DNA of 14,962 nucleotides from Treponema sp. (GTDB taxonomy: Bacteria > Spirochaetota > Spirochaetia > Treponematales > Treponemataceae), in contig JAFOTA010000207.1 of NCBI GenBank assembly GCA_017421145.1, forward strand, positions 1 to 14,962, read 5' to 3'. Of the stretch, positions 1 through 6,079 are shown one piece after another (the stretch's first letter is position 1; each line of letters opens with the position of its first letter). Both the position numbers and the translations under genes were made by a program. The notes beneath the pieces are model-generated. The model ran no database searches and was not told the origin of the DNA. It was given only the letters and a program-made list of their open reading frames with translations.

Positions 1-86
1 CTGTCTCCGAAATTCCAGGATTGCAAGATTTTATTGAGCACAATGGAATAAAGTACAATCAAAATTTAAATTTCCCGCTTTTATAA
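1..86 (+). CDS. C-terminal tail of an unidentified protein (partial)
   Basis: An open frame enters from the left edge (phase starting at base 3) and ends at TAA 84-86, giving about 27 residues ending in NLNFPLL. Its amino-acid make-up looks protein-like, but it is too short to assign a family. A second frame stops at base 51 and cannot be fully excluded. No clear terminator follows it before the trxA promoter. The assignment is tentative and would be settled by the sequence to the left. Confidence 0.35.
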   Translation, partial: VSEIPGLQDFIEHNGIKYNQNLNFPLL

Positions 87-98
87 CATGTTTTTACA

Positions 99-127
99 TT
101 GACGAATTCAATCACAATGTATACACT
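99..127 (+). promoter_or_regulatory. Probable trxA promoter
   Basis: A -35 TTGACG (99-104) is followed at 17 bp by TACACT (122-127), or at 15 bp by TATACA (120-125). Either choice puts the start of transcription near 132-134, immediately at the Shine-Dalgarno sequence, so the leader would be very short. An inverted repeat ACATTG (96-101) / CAATGT (115-120) spans the -35 and could be an operator, but its arms are only 6 bp. Confidence 0.5.
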
Positions 128-145
128 TTAAGAAGGAGGAGCTTT

Positions 146-460
146 ATGGCTGAGATAGTGCTTAACAAAGACAATTTTGAGTCAGAGGTTTTGAAATCAG
201 ACAAACCGGTTCTGGTTGATTTTTGGGCAAGCTGGTGCGGACCGTGCATGATGATGGGACCTGTCGTGGAAGAACTTGCAGAAGATTTGGAAGGACAAGT
301 CAAAGTCGGCAAAGTGAACGTCGATGACAATCAGGAGCTTGCACAGCAGTACGGCATTATGAGCATCCCTTGTTTCATACTTTTCAAAAATGGTGAAGCG
401 GCTGCAACGTCAGTCGGCGGACGAAGCCTGGATGATTTGAAATCATTCGCACTCCAGTGA
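146..460 (+). CDS. trxA: Thioredoxin
   Basis: This is a cytoplasmic dithiol protein that reduces protein disulfides and serves peroxidases and reductases. The 104 residues are the normal thioredoxin length. The active site WCGPC lies at 30-34 (C31, C34) and the conserved cis-proline loop SIP at 73-75. An unusual cysteine (C76) follows the cis-proline, where most thioredoxins have threonine. The start is fixed by a strong AAGGAGG (133-139) six bases before ATG. Its TGA overlaps or nearly touches the start of the downstream reductase, so the two are almost certainly co-transcribed and translationally coupled and form a reductase/thioredoxin pair. The family call is firm. Confidence 0.96.
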   Translation: MAEIVLNKDNFESEVLKSDKPVLVDFWASWCGPCMMMGPVVEELAEDLEGQVKVGKVNVDDNQELAQQYGIMSIPCFILFKNGEAAATSVGGRSLDDLKSFALQ

Positions 461-462
461 TT

Positions 463-1317
463 ATGACCGATATAGCAATCATTGGAACGGGTGTTGCCGG
501 ACTTTCTGCCGCAGTAACTGCAACGGCAAGGAACAAATCTATCCTTCTGTTCGGTGACAAGGCGGTCGGGGGAAAACTGAACGTCACTCACGACATAAAA
601 AATTTCCTCGGCTTTTACAAGATGGATGGTGCGGAAATTCAAAAAGAACTGTCTGAGCATATCAGCGGGCTTGGAATTTCCGTAACGGAAAAAAAGATTA
701 CGAACGTCTATAAGATGGGAGACCATTTTACGCTTCTTTCGGGACAGGAGATGTTCGAGGCAAAATCAGTTATACTTGCAGGCGGAATTTCTTTCGGAAA
801 ACCGTTGTCAGGTGAATCTGATTTTTTAGGACGCGGTGTCAGCTATTGTGCGACTTGCGACGGAATGCTCTTCAAGGGAAAAAGCGTCGCCGTGATTGCA
901 TATTCAAAAGCTGAAGAAAAAGAAGCTGATTTTTTGACTGAAATTTGCAGCGAAGTGTATTATTTTCCGCAGTACAAGGAAGATGTTTCTGTTTCACCGA
1001 AGTGCAGGATTATTTCTGGAAAGGATTTCAAGATTACCGGCGGCATGAAGGCAGAAAAGCTTTCATATGACGGAGGTGAAATTGATGTTTCCTGTGTTTT
1101 CATATTGAGGGAAAACATTCCTCCTGCCCAGCTGATTTCAGGAATAGAGATGGACGGGAACCACATTGCCGTAGACAGAAAAATGCGGACGAACATCCCC
1201 GGTTTTTTTGCAGCCGGGGACATAACCGGAACCCCGTATCAATTTGCAAAATCTGCCGGAGAAGGCAACGTTGCATGTTTGAGTGCCGTTGAGTTTTTGG
1301 CCGGGTCAAAAGACTAA
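463..1317 (+). CDS. Thioredoxin reductase-like flavoprotein, probably ferredoxin-dependent (FFTR type)
   Basis: A low-molecular-weight thioredoxin reductase fold of 284 residues. Visible parts are the FAD dinucleotide motif IIGTGVAG (6-13), the redox-active CATC (C129, C132), and the C-terminal FAD motif around AAGDITGTPYQ (250-260). The NADPH-binding features of classical TrxB are missing: where GGGNSA is expected the sequence reads VIAYSKAEEKE (144-154), and the HRRxxxR arginines are replaced by YYFPQYKED (166-174). This matches the described pyridine-nucleotide-independent, ferredoxin-linked flavin thioredoxin reductases of clostridia. Adjacency to trxA supports thioredoxin as its substrate; ferredoxin as donor is inference. 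ATG 463 lies 2 bp after the trxA stop; GTG 457, overlapping the trxA TGA, is an alternative start. A strong terminator follows. Confidence 0.88.
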   Translation: MTDIAIIGTGVAGLSAAVTATARNKSILLFGDKAVGGKLNVTHDIKNFLGFYKMDGAEIQKELSEHISGLGISVTEKKITNVYKMGDHFTLLSGQEMFEAKSVILAGGISFGKPLSGESDFLGRGVSYCATCDGMLFKGKSVAVIAYSKAEEKEADFLTEICSEVYYFPQYKEDVSVSPKCRIISGKDFKITGGMKAEKLSYDGGEIDVSCVFILRENIPPAQLISGIEMDGNHIAVDRKMRTNIPGFFAAGDITGTPYQFAKSAGEGNVACLSAVEFLAGSKD

Positions 1318-1323
1318 AAAATG

Positions 1324-1367
1324 ACCGCCGATTGATCATATATCAACCGGCGGTTTTTGTTTGTTTG
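1324..1367 (+). terminator. Bidirectional intrinsic terminator after the trx operon
   Basis: CCGCCG (1325-1330) pairs with CGGCGG (1348-1353), and inside it TTGAT (1332-1336) pairs with ATCAA (1342-1346), leaving a 5-base loop. T-rich sequence follows from 1354. On the other strand the same hairpin is followed by six T residues (A-run 1316-1321), so it can also end the convergent peroxidase transcript. Confidence 0.88.
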
Positions 1368-1386
1368 TGTTGAAAGACCAAGGAAT

Positions 1387-1866
1387 TTATGCGCTCAGCT
1401 CACTGCTTATGTATTCATCGATTTTTTCTGGAGTATCCGTCGGTGCAAAACGGAGCTTGACGTTGCCTTCTTTGTCCACCAGAAATTTCGTGAAGTTCCA
1501 TTTGATGCTTGCTCCGATTTTTCCTTTTGCTTCTTTTTTAAGGAAAGAGTACAGGGGCGATTCATTTTTTCCGTTTACGTCAATCTTGGAGAACTGCGGG
1601 AATGTAATGCCGAAGCGTCCGGTGCAAAAAGTATGGATCTCTTCATCCGTTCCCGGAGCCTGATTCAAAAACTGGTTGCAGGGAAAATCAAGGATTTCGA
1701 ATCCTTTTTCCTGATATTTTTTATACAGCTCCTGAAGTCCCTTGTATTGCGGCGTAAAACCGCATCCGGTTGCAGTGTTTACAATCAAAAGGACTTTTCC
1801 CTTGTAGTCCGCAAGCGAAACATCCTTGCCGTCCCTACCCTTTACCGTGAAATCGTAAACCGTCAT
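1387..1866 (-). CDS. gpx: Glutathione peroxidase family, thioredoxin-type peroxidase
   Basis: Reduces hydrogen or organic peroxides; bacterial Cys forms usually take electrons from thioredoxin, not glutathione. Its 159 residues fit the compact bacterial GPx length. The peroxidatic Cys35 is in NTATGCGFT (coded by TGC, so not selenocysteine). The rest of the catalytic tetrad is Q69, W123 and N124 (IKWNFTKF). Cys63 (FPCNQF) and Cys81 (TFCTG) are present; Cys81 is the likely resolving cysteine by comparison with thioredoxin-dependent plant and insect GPx. ATG 1866 has GGAGG seven bases upstream. It is transcribed divergently from an OhrR-type sensor and converges on trxA/reductase, suggesting peroxide induction and thioredoxin as partner. 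Function is firm; partner and control are inferred. Confidence 0.95.
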   Translation of the reverse strand: MTVYDFTVKGRDGKDVSLADYKGKVLLIVNTATGCGFTPQYKGLQELYKKYQEKGFEILDFPCNQFLNQAPGTDEEIHTFCTGRFGITFPQFSKIDVNGKNESPLYSFLKKEAKGKIGASIKWNFTKFLVDKEGNVKLRFAPTDTPEKIDEYISSELSA

Positions 1867-1889
1867 GATAAAACCTCCATTTGATAAGA

Positions 1890-1930
1890 TTTAATTGTGT
1901 ACAATCAAAATATACAAAATTTAATTGCAT
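1890..1930. promoter_or_regulatory. Candidate OhrR operator region
   Basis: The palindrome ATTGTGTACAAT (1894-1905), extendable outward to TTTAATTG/CAATCAAA with one mismatched pair, resembles the TACAATT/AATTGTA half-sites known for Bacillus OhrR. A second imperfect repeat, TACAAAATTTAATTGCA (1913-1929), overlaps the gpx -10 and spacer. Binding here would cover the gpx transcription start and both overlapping promoters. Resemblance is by eye; no binding data. Confidence 0.55.
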
Positions 1931-1937
1931 TTGTCAA
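1909..1937 (-). promoter_or_regulatory. gpx promoter
   Basis: On the minus strand a perfect TTGACA (1937-1932) is followed after exactly 17 bp by TATATT (1914-1909), predicting a start near 1902 and a leader of about 36 bases. It lies back-to-back with, and overlaps, the ohrR promoter. Confidence 0.8.
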
Positions 1938-1953
1938 TAAAATTATATATAAT
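1925..1953 (+). promoter_or_regulatory. ohrR promoter, probably giving a leaderless mRNA
   Basis: A perfect TATAAT (1948-1953) sits 17 bp after a weak TTGCAT (1925-1930). Transcription should begin around 1960-1961, at the ATG of ohrR. No Shine-Dalgarno sequence is present between the -10 and the ATG. Confidence 0.55.
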
Positions 1954-1960
1954 TTCGATC

Positions 1961-2425
1961 ATGAAAGTACCAGAAAATTTCAATCCTATGCTTTTGGAAA
2001 ACCAGCTTTGTTTTTCGCTTTATGTGTGCTCAAAGGAGATCATACGCAAATATCAGCCTCTTTTGGAACCGCTCGGCCTTACCTACACGATGTACATAAC
2101 CCTTCTTGCGCTTTGGGAAAAAGATGATGTCACCGTAAAAGATCTTGGAAACACCCTTTTCCTTGATTCAGGAACGCTCACGCCTCTTTTGAAAAAAATG
2201 GAGAAGCAGTCTCTGGTCGTAAGAAAACGCAGCCCGGAAGATGAACGCACCGTCATAGTGTCATTGACGAAAGAAGGCAAGAACATGAAAAAAAAGTGCA
2301 TGGAGATTCCGCAGAAAATTGCATGTTCAAATATGATAGATTTGAAAAAGGCCCCTGAACTCCTTTCCCTTCTCCACGAGATGATGAGGCGGATATTGGA
2401 AGATCCAAAAAAGTATTTCCTGTAG
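1961..2425 (+). CDS. ohrR: OhrR-type MarR family organic peroxide sensor and repressor
   Basis: A winged-helix repressor whose DNA binding is lost when its N-terminal cysteine is oxidised by organic peroxides. The 154 residues contain LENQLCFSLY with sensor Cys17. Y31 and Y42 sit at the same offsets from it as the two tyrosines that hydrogen-bond the sensor thiol in Bacillus OhrR. The recognition helix includes LFLDSGTLTPLLKKME (66-81) and the wing SPEDERTVIVSLT (91-103). Cys122 is at the offset expected for the resolving cysteine of two-Cys OhrR proteins. ATG 1961 is chosen because the Bacillus protein begins at the matching point and the -10 lies just upstream; TTG 1925 would place the promoter inside the gene. 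Likely target: the divergent gpx, plus itself. Confidence 0.9.
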   Translation: MKVPENFNPMLLENQLCFSLYVCSKEIIRKYQPLLEPLGLTYTMYITLLALWEKDDVTVKDLGNTLFLDSGTLTPLLKKMEKQSLVVRKRSPEDERTVIVSLTKEGKNMKKKCMEIPQKIACSNMIDLKKAPELLSLLHEMMRRILEDPKKYFL

Positions 2426-2460
2426 GATACTGCAAAATTTTAAAATATTTAAAAAACATA

Positions 2461-2492
2461 TTGACTTTATACTTACCGTTCGGTATATATAA
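2461..2492 (+). promoter_or_regulatory. tetR promoter with embedded TetR-type operator
   Basis: TTGACT (2461-2466), 17 bp, then TATATA (2484-2489). A palindrome centred on 2479/2480 fills the spacer and -10: TACCG (2474-2478) pairs with CGGTA (2481-2485), and the outer TTATA (2467-2471) pairs with TATAA (2488-2492), with two mismatched pairs between them. ACCGTTCGGT cores are common in TetR/AcrR autoregulatory sites. Predicted transcription starts near 2496, at the ATG itself. Confidence 0.75.
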
Positions 2493-2495
2493 GGC

Positions 2496-3074
2496 ATGAA
2501 AAACGAACAGAACACTCAGAAACAGATTCTCGAAATCTCAATAAGGCTGTTTGCCGAAAAAGGCTATGATTCCGTCGGCATACAGGAAATCTGTAATGAA
2601 GCTTCCGTAACGAAGCCGACTTTATATTATTATTTCGGAAGCAAATCAGGGCTTTTGGAAAATATAGTCAGCGCCTACGGAAAAAGCTTCGCCGATAAAA
2701 TCCGGGAAAGTGCGGAATACGAACATGACTTCCAAAAATCTTTGACCAAGCTCTATAAGTGCGCCGTTGAATTTGCGGTGGAAAACAAAAACTATTTTGC
2801 CCTGCACTGCGTACTGATCAATGCACCTGACAGCAGTGAAGCGGCAGATATATTTTTGCCGGTAAAAAATGATTTGGAATCAACGCTTTTGAAATTCTTC
2901 AAGGACTCCTGCAATGAATTCGGAAACATGAGGGGAAAAGAAAAAATCTACAGCATACTTTTCCACAACAATCTTTATTCTGTTGCACGTGCCGTCCTCC
3001 ATGGGAAACTCAAAAATAACGAAGAAACCATATATCAGATCGTGCATTCGTTTATGTACGGAGTTGCAAATTAA
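2496..3074 (+). CDS. TetR/AcrR family transcriptional regulator
   Basis: A 192-residue one-component repressor. The N-terminal helix-turn-helix is clear: RLFAEKGYDSVGIQEIC (17-33), then ASVTKPTLYYYFGSK (36-50), the TetR signature. The C-terminal 130 residues form the variable ligand and dimer domain, so the inducer cannot be predicted. It probably represses itself through the palindrome in its promoter, and the downstream GH13 gene, which starts 20 bp after its stop and has no separate promoter that I can see. There is no Shine-Dalgarno at a workable distance: AAGG ends one base before ATG, consistent with leaderless translation. Linkage to a sugar enzyme suggests a saccharide-related or stress ligand, but that is speculative. 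Confidence 0.92.
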   Translation: MKNEQNTQKQILEISIRLFAEKGYDSVGIQEICNEASVTKPTLYYYFGSKSGLLENIVSAYGKSFADKIRESAEYEHDFQKSLTKLYKCAVEFAVENKNYFALHCVLINAPDSSEAADIFLPVKNDLESTLLKFFKDSCNEFGNMRGKEKIYSILFHNNLYSVARAVLHGKLKNNEETIYQIVHSFMYGVAN

Positions 3075-3094
3075 AAAAAGGAGTCAAGATAAAA

Positions 3095-4393
3095 ATGGAA
3101 ACTTTATTTTCGGACAAATTCATCTATCATATTTATCCGCTTGGATTGTGCGCTTGTGCAAAAAGAAATGATTTTTCATGCCCGGCCGGAAATGCTTTTG
3201 AAATCCTTGCTTCGGATTTGGACAGAATAAAATCCCTCGGCGTGAACTGCATTCTGATTGGCCCGGTGTTCGAATCCACTTCGCATGGCTATGATACTGT
3301 CGATTATTTTTATGTTGACCGCAGGCTCGGTAATAACGAAAAATTCAAAAAATTCTGTGATGCATGTCATGAAAAAGGATTTACTGTTTTGCTTGATGCC
3401 GTTTTCAATCATACCGGGCGTGATTTTTTTGCTTTCAAAGATTTGATTCAGAATGGTTCTGACTCAAAATACAAAGACTGGTATTCGGGAATCAATTTCA
3501 ACGGACGCTCATGCTTCGGTGACAAATTCGATTATTCAGGATGGGCAGGATGCATGGATCTTGTAAAGCTGAACGGCGATAACCGCGAAGTGCAGGACTA
3601 CCTGATTTCTGCTACAAAACATTGGATTGATTCGTTCGGTATTGACGGTCTGCGTTTGGATGCCGCCGATGTCCTCAGCCCTTCGTTTATGGATGCGCTT
3701 TCATGTGAGATAAAAAAATATAAGAAAAATTTCTGGCTTTTCGGTGAAGTGGTTCACGGTGATTATAATGACTGGGCAAAAAAAGGCAGGCTTGATTCCG
3801 TCACTAACTATCAGATTTACAAATCTCTTTGGTCATGCCTTGAAAGCAAGAATTTTTTTGAGCTTTCCTACAATCTTGAAAGGGAATTCGGAAACGGCGG
3901 AATGTACAAGGATATCCAGCTCTACAATTTTGTAGACAACCATGACGTAAACAGAATTGCAAGCACATTGTCGGACTGTAATCTCATCCATCTGATTTAT
4001 GCATTGATGTTCTGCATTCCGGGAATTCCTTCCGTTTATTATGGAAGTGAAATAGGCATAAAAGGAAAGCGCGGTGATTATGATGATTTTCAGCTGCGCC
4101 CTGCACTTCCGCCTTTTGCCGCCGGTATTCCAGATTTTGCAAAACCGGACGTGGACAGCGCATCGTTGGTTGAGACAATAAAAAAGTTTTCAAAAATAAG
4201 GTCAGAAAACATTGCGCTGCAGCTCGGATCATACAAAGAGCTTTTTGTATCCAACATGCAGTTTGCGTTTGAGCGGAAATACGAAAATCATACGGCAAGG
4301 ATTTATGTGAACTGCGATTCAGAATCTGCCGTGATAAAAATTCCTGGAGCGGATCCTGTTGAAGTTCCGTCGAAATGGATTGTAATAAAATGA
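3095..4393 (+). CDS. GH13 family alpha-glucan hydrolase or transglycosidase (alpha-amylase family)
   Basis: A (beta/alpha)8-barrel enzyme acting on alpha-glucosidic bonds. The 432 residues hold the GH13 conserved regions: DAVFNH (101-106), GLRLDAADV with nucleophile D189 and R187, acid/base E218 in FGEVV, and FVDNHD with D284. All three catalytic acids are present. The order and spacing resemble the cyclomaltodextrinase/neopullulanase or oligosaccharide subgroup, but without the N-terminal dimer domain; the exact substrate cannot be read from sequence. There is no signal peptide, so it should act in the cytoplasm on imported maltodextrins or stored glycogen. AAGGAG (3078-3083) lies 11 bases before ATG. 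It is second in a two-gene operon with the TetR regulator and converges on the DNA methyltransferase with only 23 bp between, and no clear terminator. Confidence 0.93.
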   Translation: METLFSDKFIYHIYPLGLCACAKRNDFSCPAGNAFEILASDLDRIKSLGVNCILIGPVFESTSHGYDTVDYFYVDRRLGNNEKFKKFCDACHEKGFTVLLDAVFNHTGRDFFAFKDLIQNGSDSKYKDWYSGINFNGRSCFGDKFDYSGWAGCMDLVKLNGDNREVQDYLISATKHWIDSFGIDGLRLDAADVLSPSFMDALSCEIKKYKKNFWLFGEVVHGDYNDWAKKGRLDSVTNYQIYKSLWSCLESKNFFELSYNLEREFGNGGMYKDIQLYNFVDNHDVNRIASTLSDCNLIHLIYALMFCIPGIPSVYYGSEIGIKGKRGDYDDFQLRPALPPFAAGIPDFAKPDVDSASLVETIKKFSKIRSENIALQLGSYKELFVSNMQFAFERKYENHTARIYVNCDSESAVIKIPGADPVEVPSKWIVIK

Positions 4394-4416
4394 ATCTGAA
4401 AGGGCATGTCTTCAAA

Positions 4417-5394
4417 TCATTTTGCGGATGTGTCCTTTGCTTTTTGCATTGCCGAAGAATTTCTTTCCCAAAAAACTCCGTCCGCATATCCCTGTATTGA
4501 TTTGTCATCGTCGGCCTTTTTCAAGCGCTTTTCTGCCAGAAGGCAATACTCTTCGTTCAGTTCGATTCCGCAATATTTTCTGTTAAGTTTTTTTGCCGTT
4601 ACGCTCGAAGTCCCGCTTCCCAAAAATGGATCGAAAACGACGTCACCTTCCTTTGTTGATGCAAGGATTAATTTTGCATAAAGCTTTTCCGGTTTTTGCG
4701 TCGGATGATCAGTGTTTTCCGGCATTGACCAGAACGGTATGCTTATGTCATCCCAAAAATTCGATGGATATGTAATCCTGAAATTCCCGGAATCACTTTC
4801 TTCCCAATCTTTTGGTTTCCCGTCGACTCTGTACGGAGCGATCACTTTTCTTCTGACCATGACGGCATCGACATTGAAATAATAGTCAGACGGATTTTTT
4901 ACTGCAAACCAGATGTCTTCCATTCCGTTTTTCCAGTTTGCTTTTGCACCGCGCCCTTTTTCCCTCTGCCATGTTATTCTATTCAAAACCGTAAGATATT
5001 TTTCCATGACGGATTGAAGCGAAGCCGTGCATTTCCAGTCGCCGCACATATAAAGGGAGCCGCCGGGTTTCAATTTTTTGCAAACTTCCGGAAACCATGA
5101 TTCAAGATAATCGGTATATTTTGACTCTGAGCGTGAATTGAATTTCATGCCGTTAAAATCTTTCGAAAGATTGTACGGAGGGTCGATGATGATTAAATCT
5201 GCAAATTCATCGGGAATGTGTCCGAGGATTTCAAGAGTGTCACCGTTTATGGTTTTATTTATGAAATCATCTGCCGTGAGAGCATGAGCCTTCAGGATTT
5301 TTTCTTTTGTAAGAAGATTTTTCTTGAGCGGTCCGATTTCATTTTTATCAAGCGTCAAAGTTTTGTTGCGCTTTGCACGAATTTTATTTTCCAT
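4417..5394 (-). CDS. Beta-class DNA methyltransferase (N6-adenine or N4-cytosine)
   Basis: Transfers a methyl group from S-adenosylmethionine to an exocyclic amino group in DNA. In the 325 residues the catalytic motif IV DPPY (71-74) comes before the SAM-binding motif I DPFLGSGT (255-262), the beta-class order, with HPTQKP (230-235) just before motif I. The target-recognition part lies between (about 140-225). No restriction endonuclease gene lies beside it, so it is either a solitary (epigenetic) methylase or the remnant of a restriction system. ATG 5394 is five bases past the stop of the upstream UPF0340 gene; TTG 5403, overlapping that stop, is an alternative with AAAGGG about ten bases upstream. 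The basic N-terminus (1-40) is not part of the catalytic fold. Target sequence unknown. Confidence 0.92.
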   Translation of the reverse strand: MENKIRAKRNKTLTLDKNEIGPLKKNLLTKEKILKAHALTADDFINKTINGDTLEILGHIPDEFADLIIIDPPYNLSKDFNGMKFNSRSESKYTDYLESWFPEVCKKLKPGGSLYMCGDWKCTASLQSVMEKYLTVLNRITWQREKGRGAKANWKNGMEDIWFAVKNPSDYYFNVDAVMVRRKVIAPYRVDGKPKDWEESDSGNFRITYPSNFWDDISIPFWSMPENTDHPTQKPEKLYAKLILASTKEGDVVFDPFLGSGTSSVTAKKLNRKYCGIELNEEYCLLAEKRLKKADDDKSIQGYADGVFWERNSSAMQKAKDTSAK

Positions 5395-5399
5395 ATAAC

Positions 5400-5942
5400 T
5401 CAATTATATCTTGCCCTTTCTCCGCCGATGAGCTTGGGGCGTGAATAAGCCGCGGTGACGCATGCACTTCCGATATTTTTTTGCTCCGGATGAAGTGGAA
5501 CGGCAACATCCTTAAGGTGCATTCCGATTAATGTTCCTCCGATGTCGAGACCTGCACTTGCTTTTACATGTTCTACGACTACAGGATTTTTAAGCCCGTG
5601 ATAGGCAGCGGTTGCAAGGGATCCTCCTCCGTGAACCCATGGAACGACAGATACTTGTTCAAGATTGTATTTTTCAGCACATGCTTCTTCAATGACCAAT
5701 GCGCGGTTCAAATGCTCGCAGCACTGGCATGCAATGAAAATCTTTTTTTTCGACAAGATTTTGTGGGCGGCTTCAAAAATTATTTTGCCGATTTCTTCGC
5801 TTGAGTTTTTTCCGAGCTTTCCTCCGGCAACTTCGCTTGATGAGCAACCGATTACAAAAATTGAATTTTCTTTTTGCGGATATGCATTCAAAACTTGTAA
5901 AACAGCAGTCTGTACTTGGTTTGCAATTTCTTTTGGTTCCAT
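5400..5942 (-). CDS. UPF0340 / TIGR01440 family protein (YwlG-like)
   Basis: A 180-residue member of a conserved family of unknown biochemical role, close in sequence to Bacillus YwlG. Family landmarks seen: FVIGCSSSEVAGGKLG near the N-terminus, ACQCCEHLNRALVIE in the middle, a glycine-rich GGGSLATAAYHG, then AGLDIGGTLIGMHLK and RPKLIGGERA at the C-terminus. The clustered cysteines and glycine loops suggest a ligand or metal site, but no function is established. In many Bacillota the gene sits near ribose-5-phosphate isomerase B and glyA; here it precedes a DNA methyltransferase, overlapping or nearly so. ATG 5942 has GGAAG about seven bases upstream; TTG 5945 is an in-frame alternative. Confidence 0.9.
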   Translation of the reverse strand: MEPKEIANQVQTAVLQVLNAYPQKENSIFVIGCSSSEVAGGKLGKNSSEEIGKIIFEAAHKILSKKKIFIACQCCEHLNRALVIEEACAEKYNLEQVSVVPWVHGGGSLATAAYHGLKNPVVVEHVKASAGLDIGGTLIGMHLKDVAVPLHPEQKNIGSACVTAAYSRPKLIGGERARYN

Positions 5943-5981
5943 CAAATCACTTCCTATGCTTTATATTCTTTTACTTCTTAT

Positions 5982-6000
5982 AGGCTTTTTTTTCAAGCCT
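5982..6000. repeat. Short inverted repeat in the UPF0340 / ABC divergent gap
   Basis: AGGCTT (5982-5987) and AAGCCT (5995-6000) flank a 7-base T-rich loop, followed on the plus strand by TTTT. It lies just upstream of the ABC operon's -35 and in front of the minus-strand UPF0340 gene. It could be a weak terminator or an operator; the stem is only 6 bp. Confidence 0.35.
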
Positions 6001-6019
6001 TTTGTTAATTTTAGTTGCT

Positions 6020-6048
6020 TTACAATTCAAATTTTACCCTGTATAATT
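6020..6048 (+). promoter_or_regulatory. Promoter of the ABC transporter operon
   Basis: TTTACA (6020-6025), exactly 17 bp, then a perfect TATAAT (6043-6048). Transcription should start near 6055, giving a 25-base leader with AAGGAG (6065-6070) nine bases before ATG 6080. Confidence 0.82.
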
Positions 6049-6079
6049 TAAGAAAACCTAAAATAAGGAGATTTTATTA

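Noticed and set aside
53..65. A 13-base sequence GTACAATCAAAAT before trxA is repeated exactly in the OhrR region (1899-1911), suggesting a shared operator.
   Set aside because: The match is AT-rich and one side lies in the tail of an upstream frame, without the palindromic partner. A 13-base match in 15 kb of AT-leaning DNA is not far from chance.
331..726. Long open frames antisense to trxA/reductase and similar ones opposite amt and the chemoreceptor (for example 11545-11985 minus, 13012-13419 plus).
   Set aside because: They mirror strongly conserved genes in other frames, have no family resemblance and no ribosome binding sites.
1384..1866. Possible selenocysteine glutathione peroxidase, as known in some treponemes.
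   Set aside because: The peroxidatic position is coded by TGC and there is no in-frame TGA in the gene.
1925..1960. Upstream TTG start for ohrR adding 12 residues.
   Set aside because: It would place the TATAAT box inside the gene, and the added residues have no counterpart in OhrR proteins.
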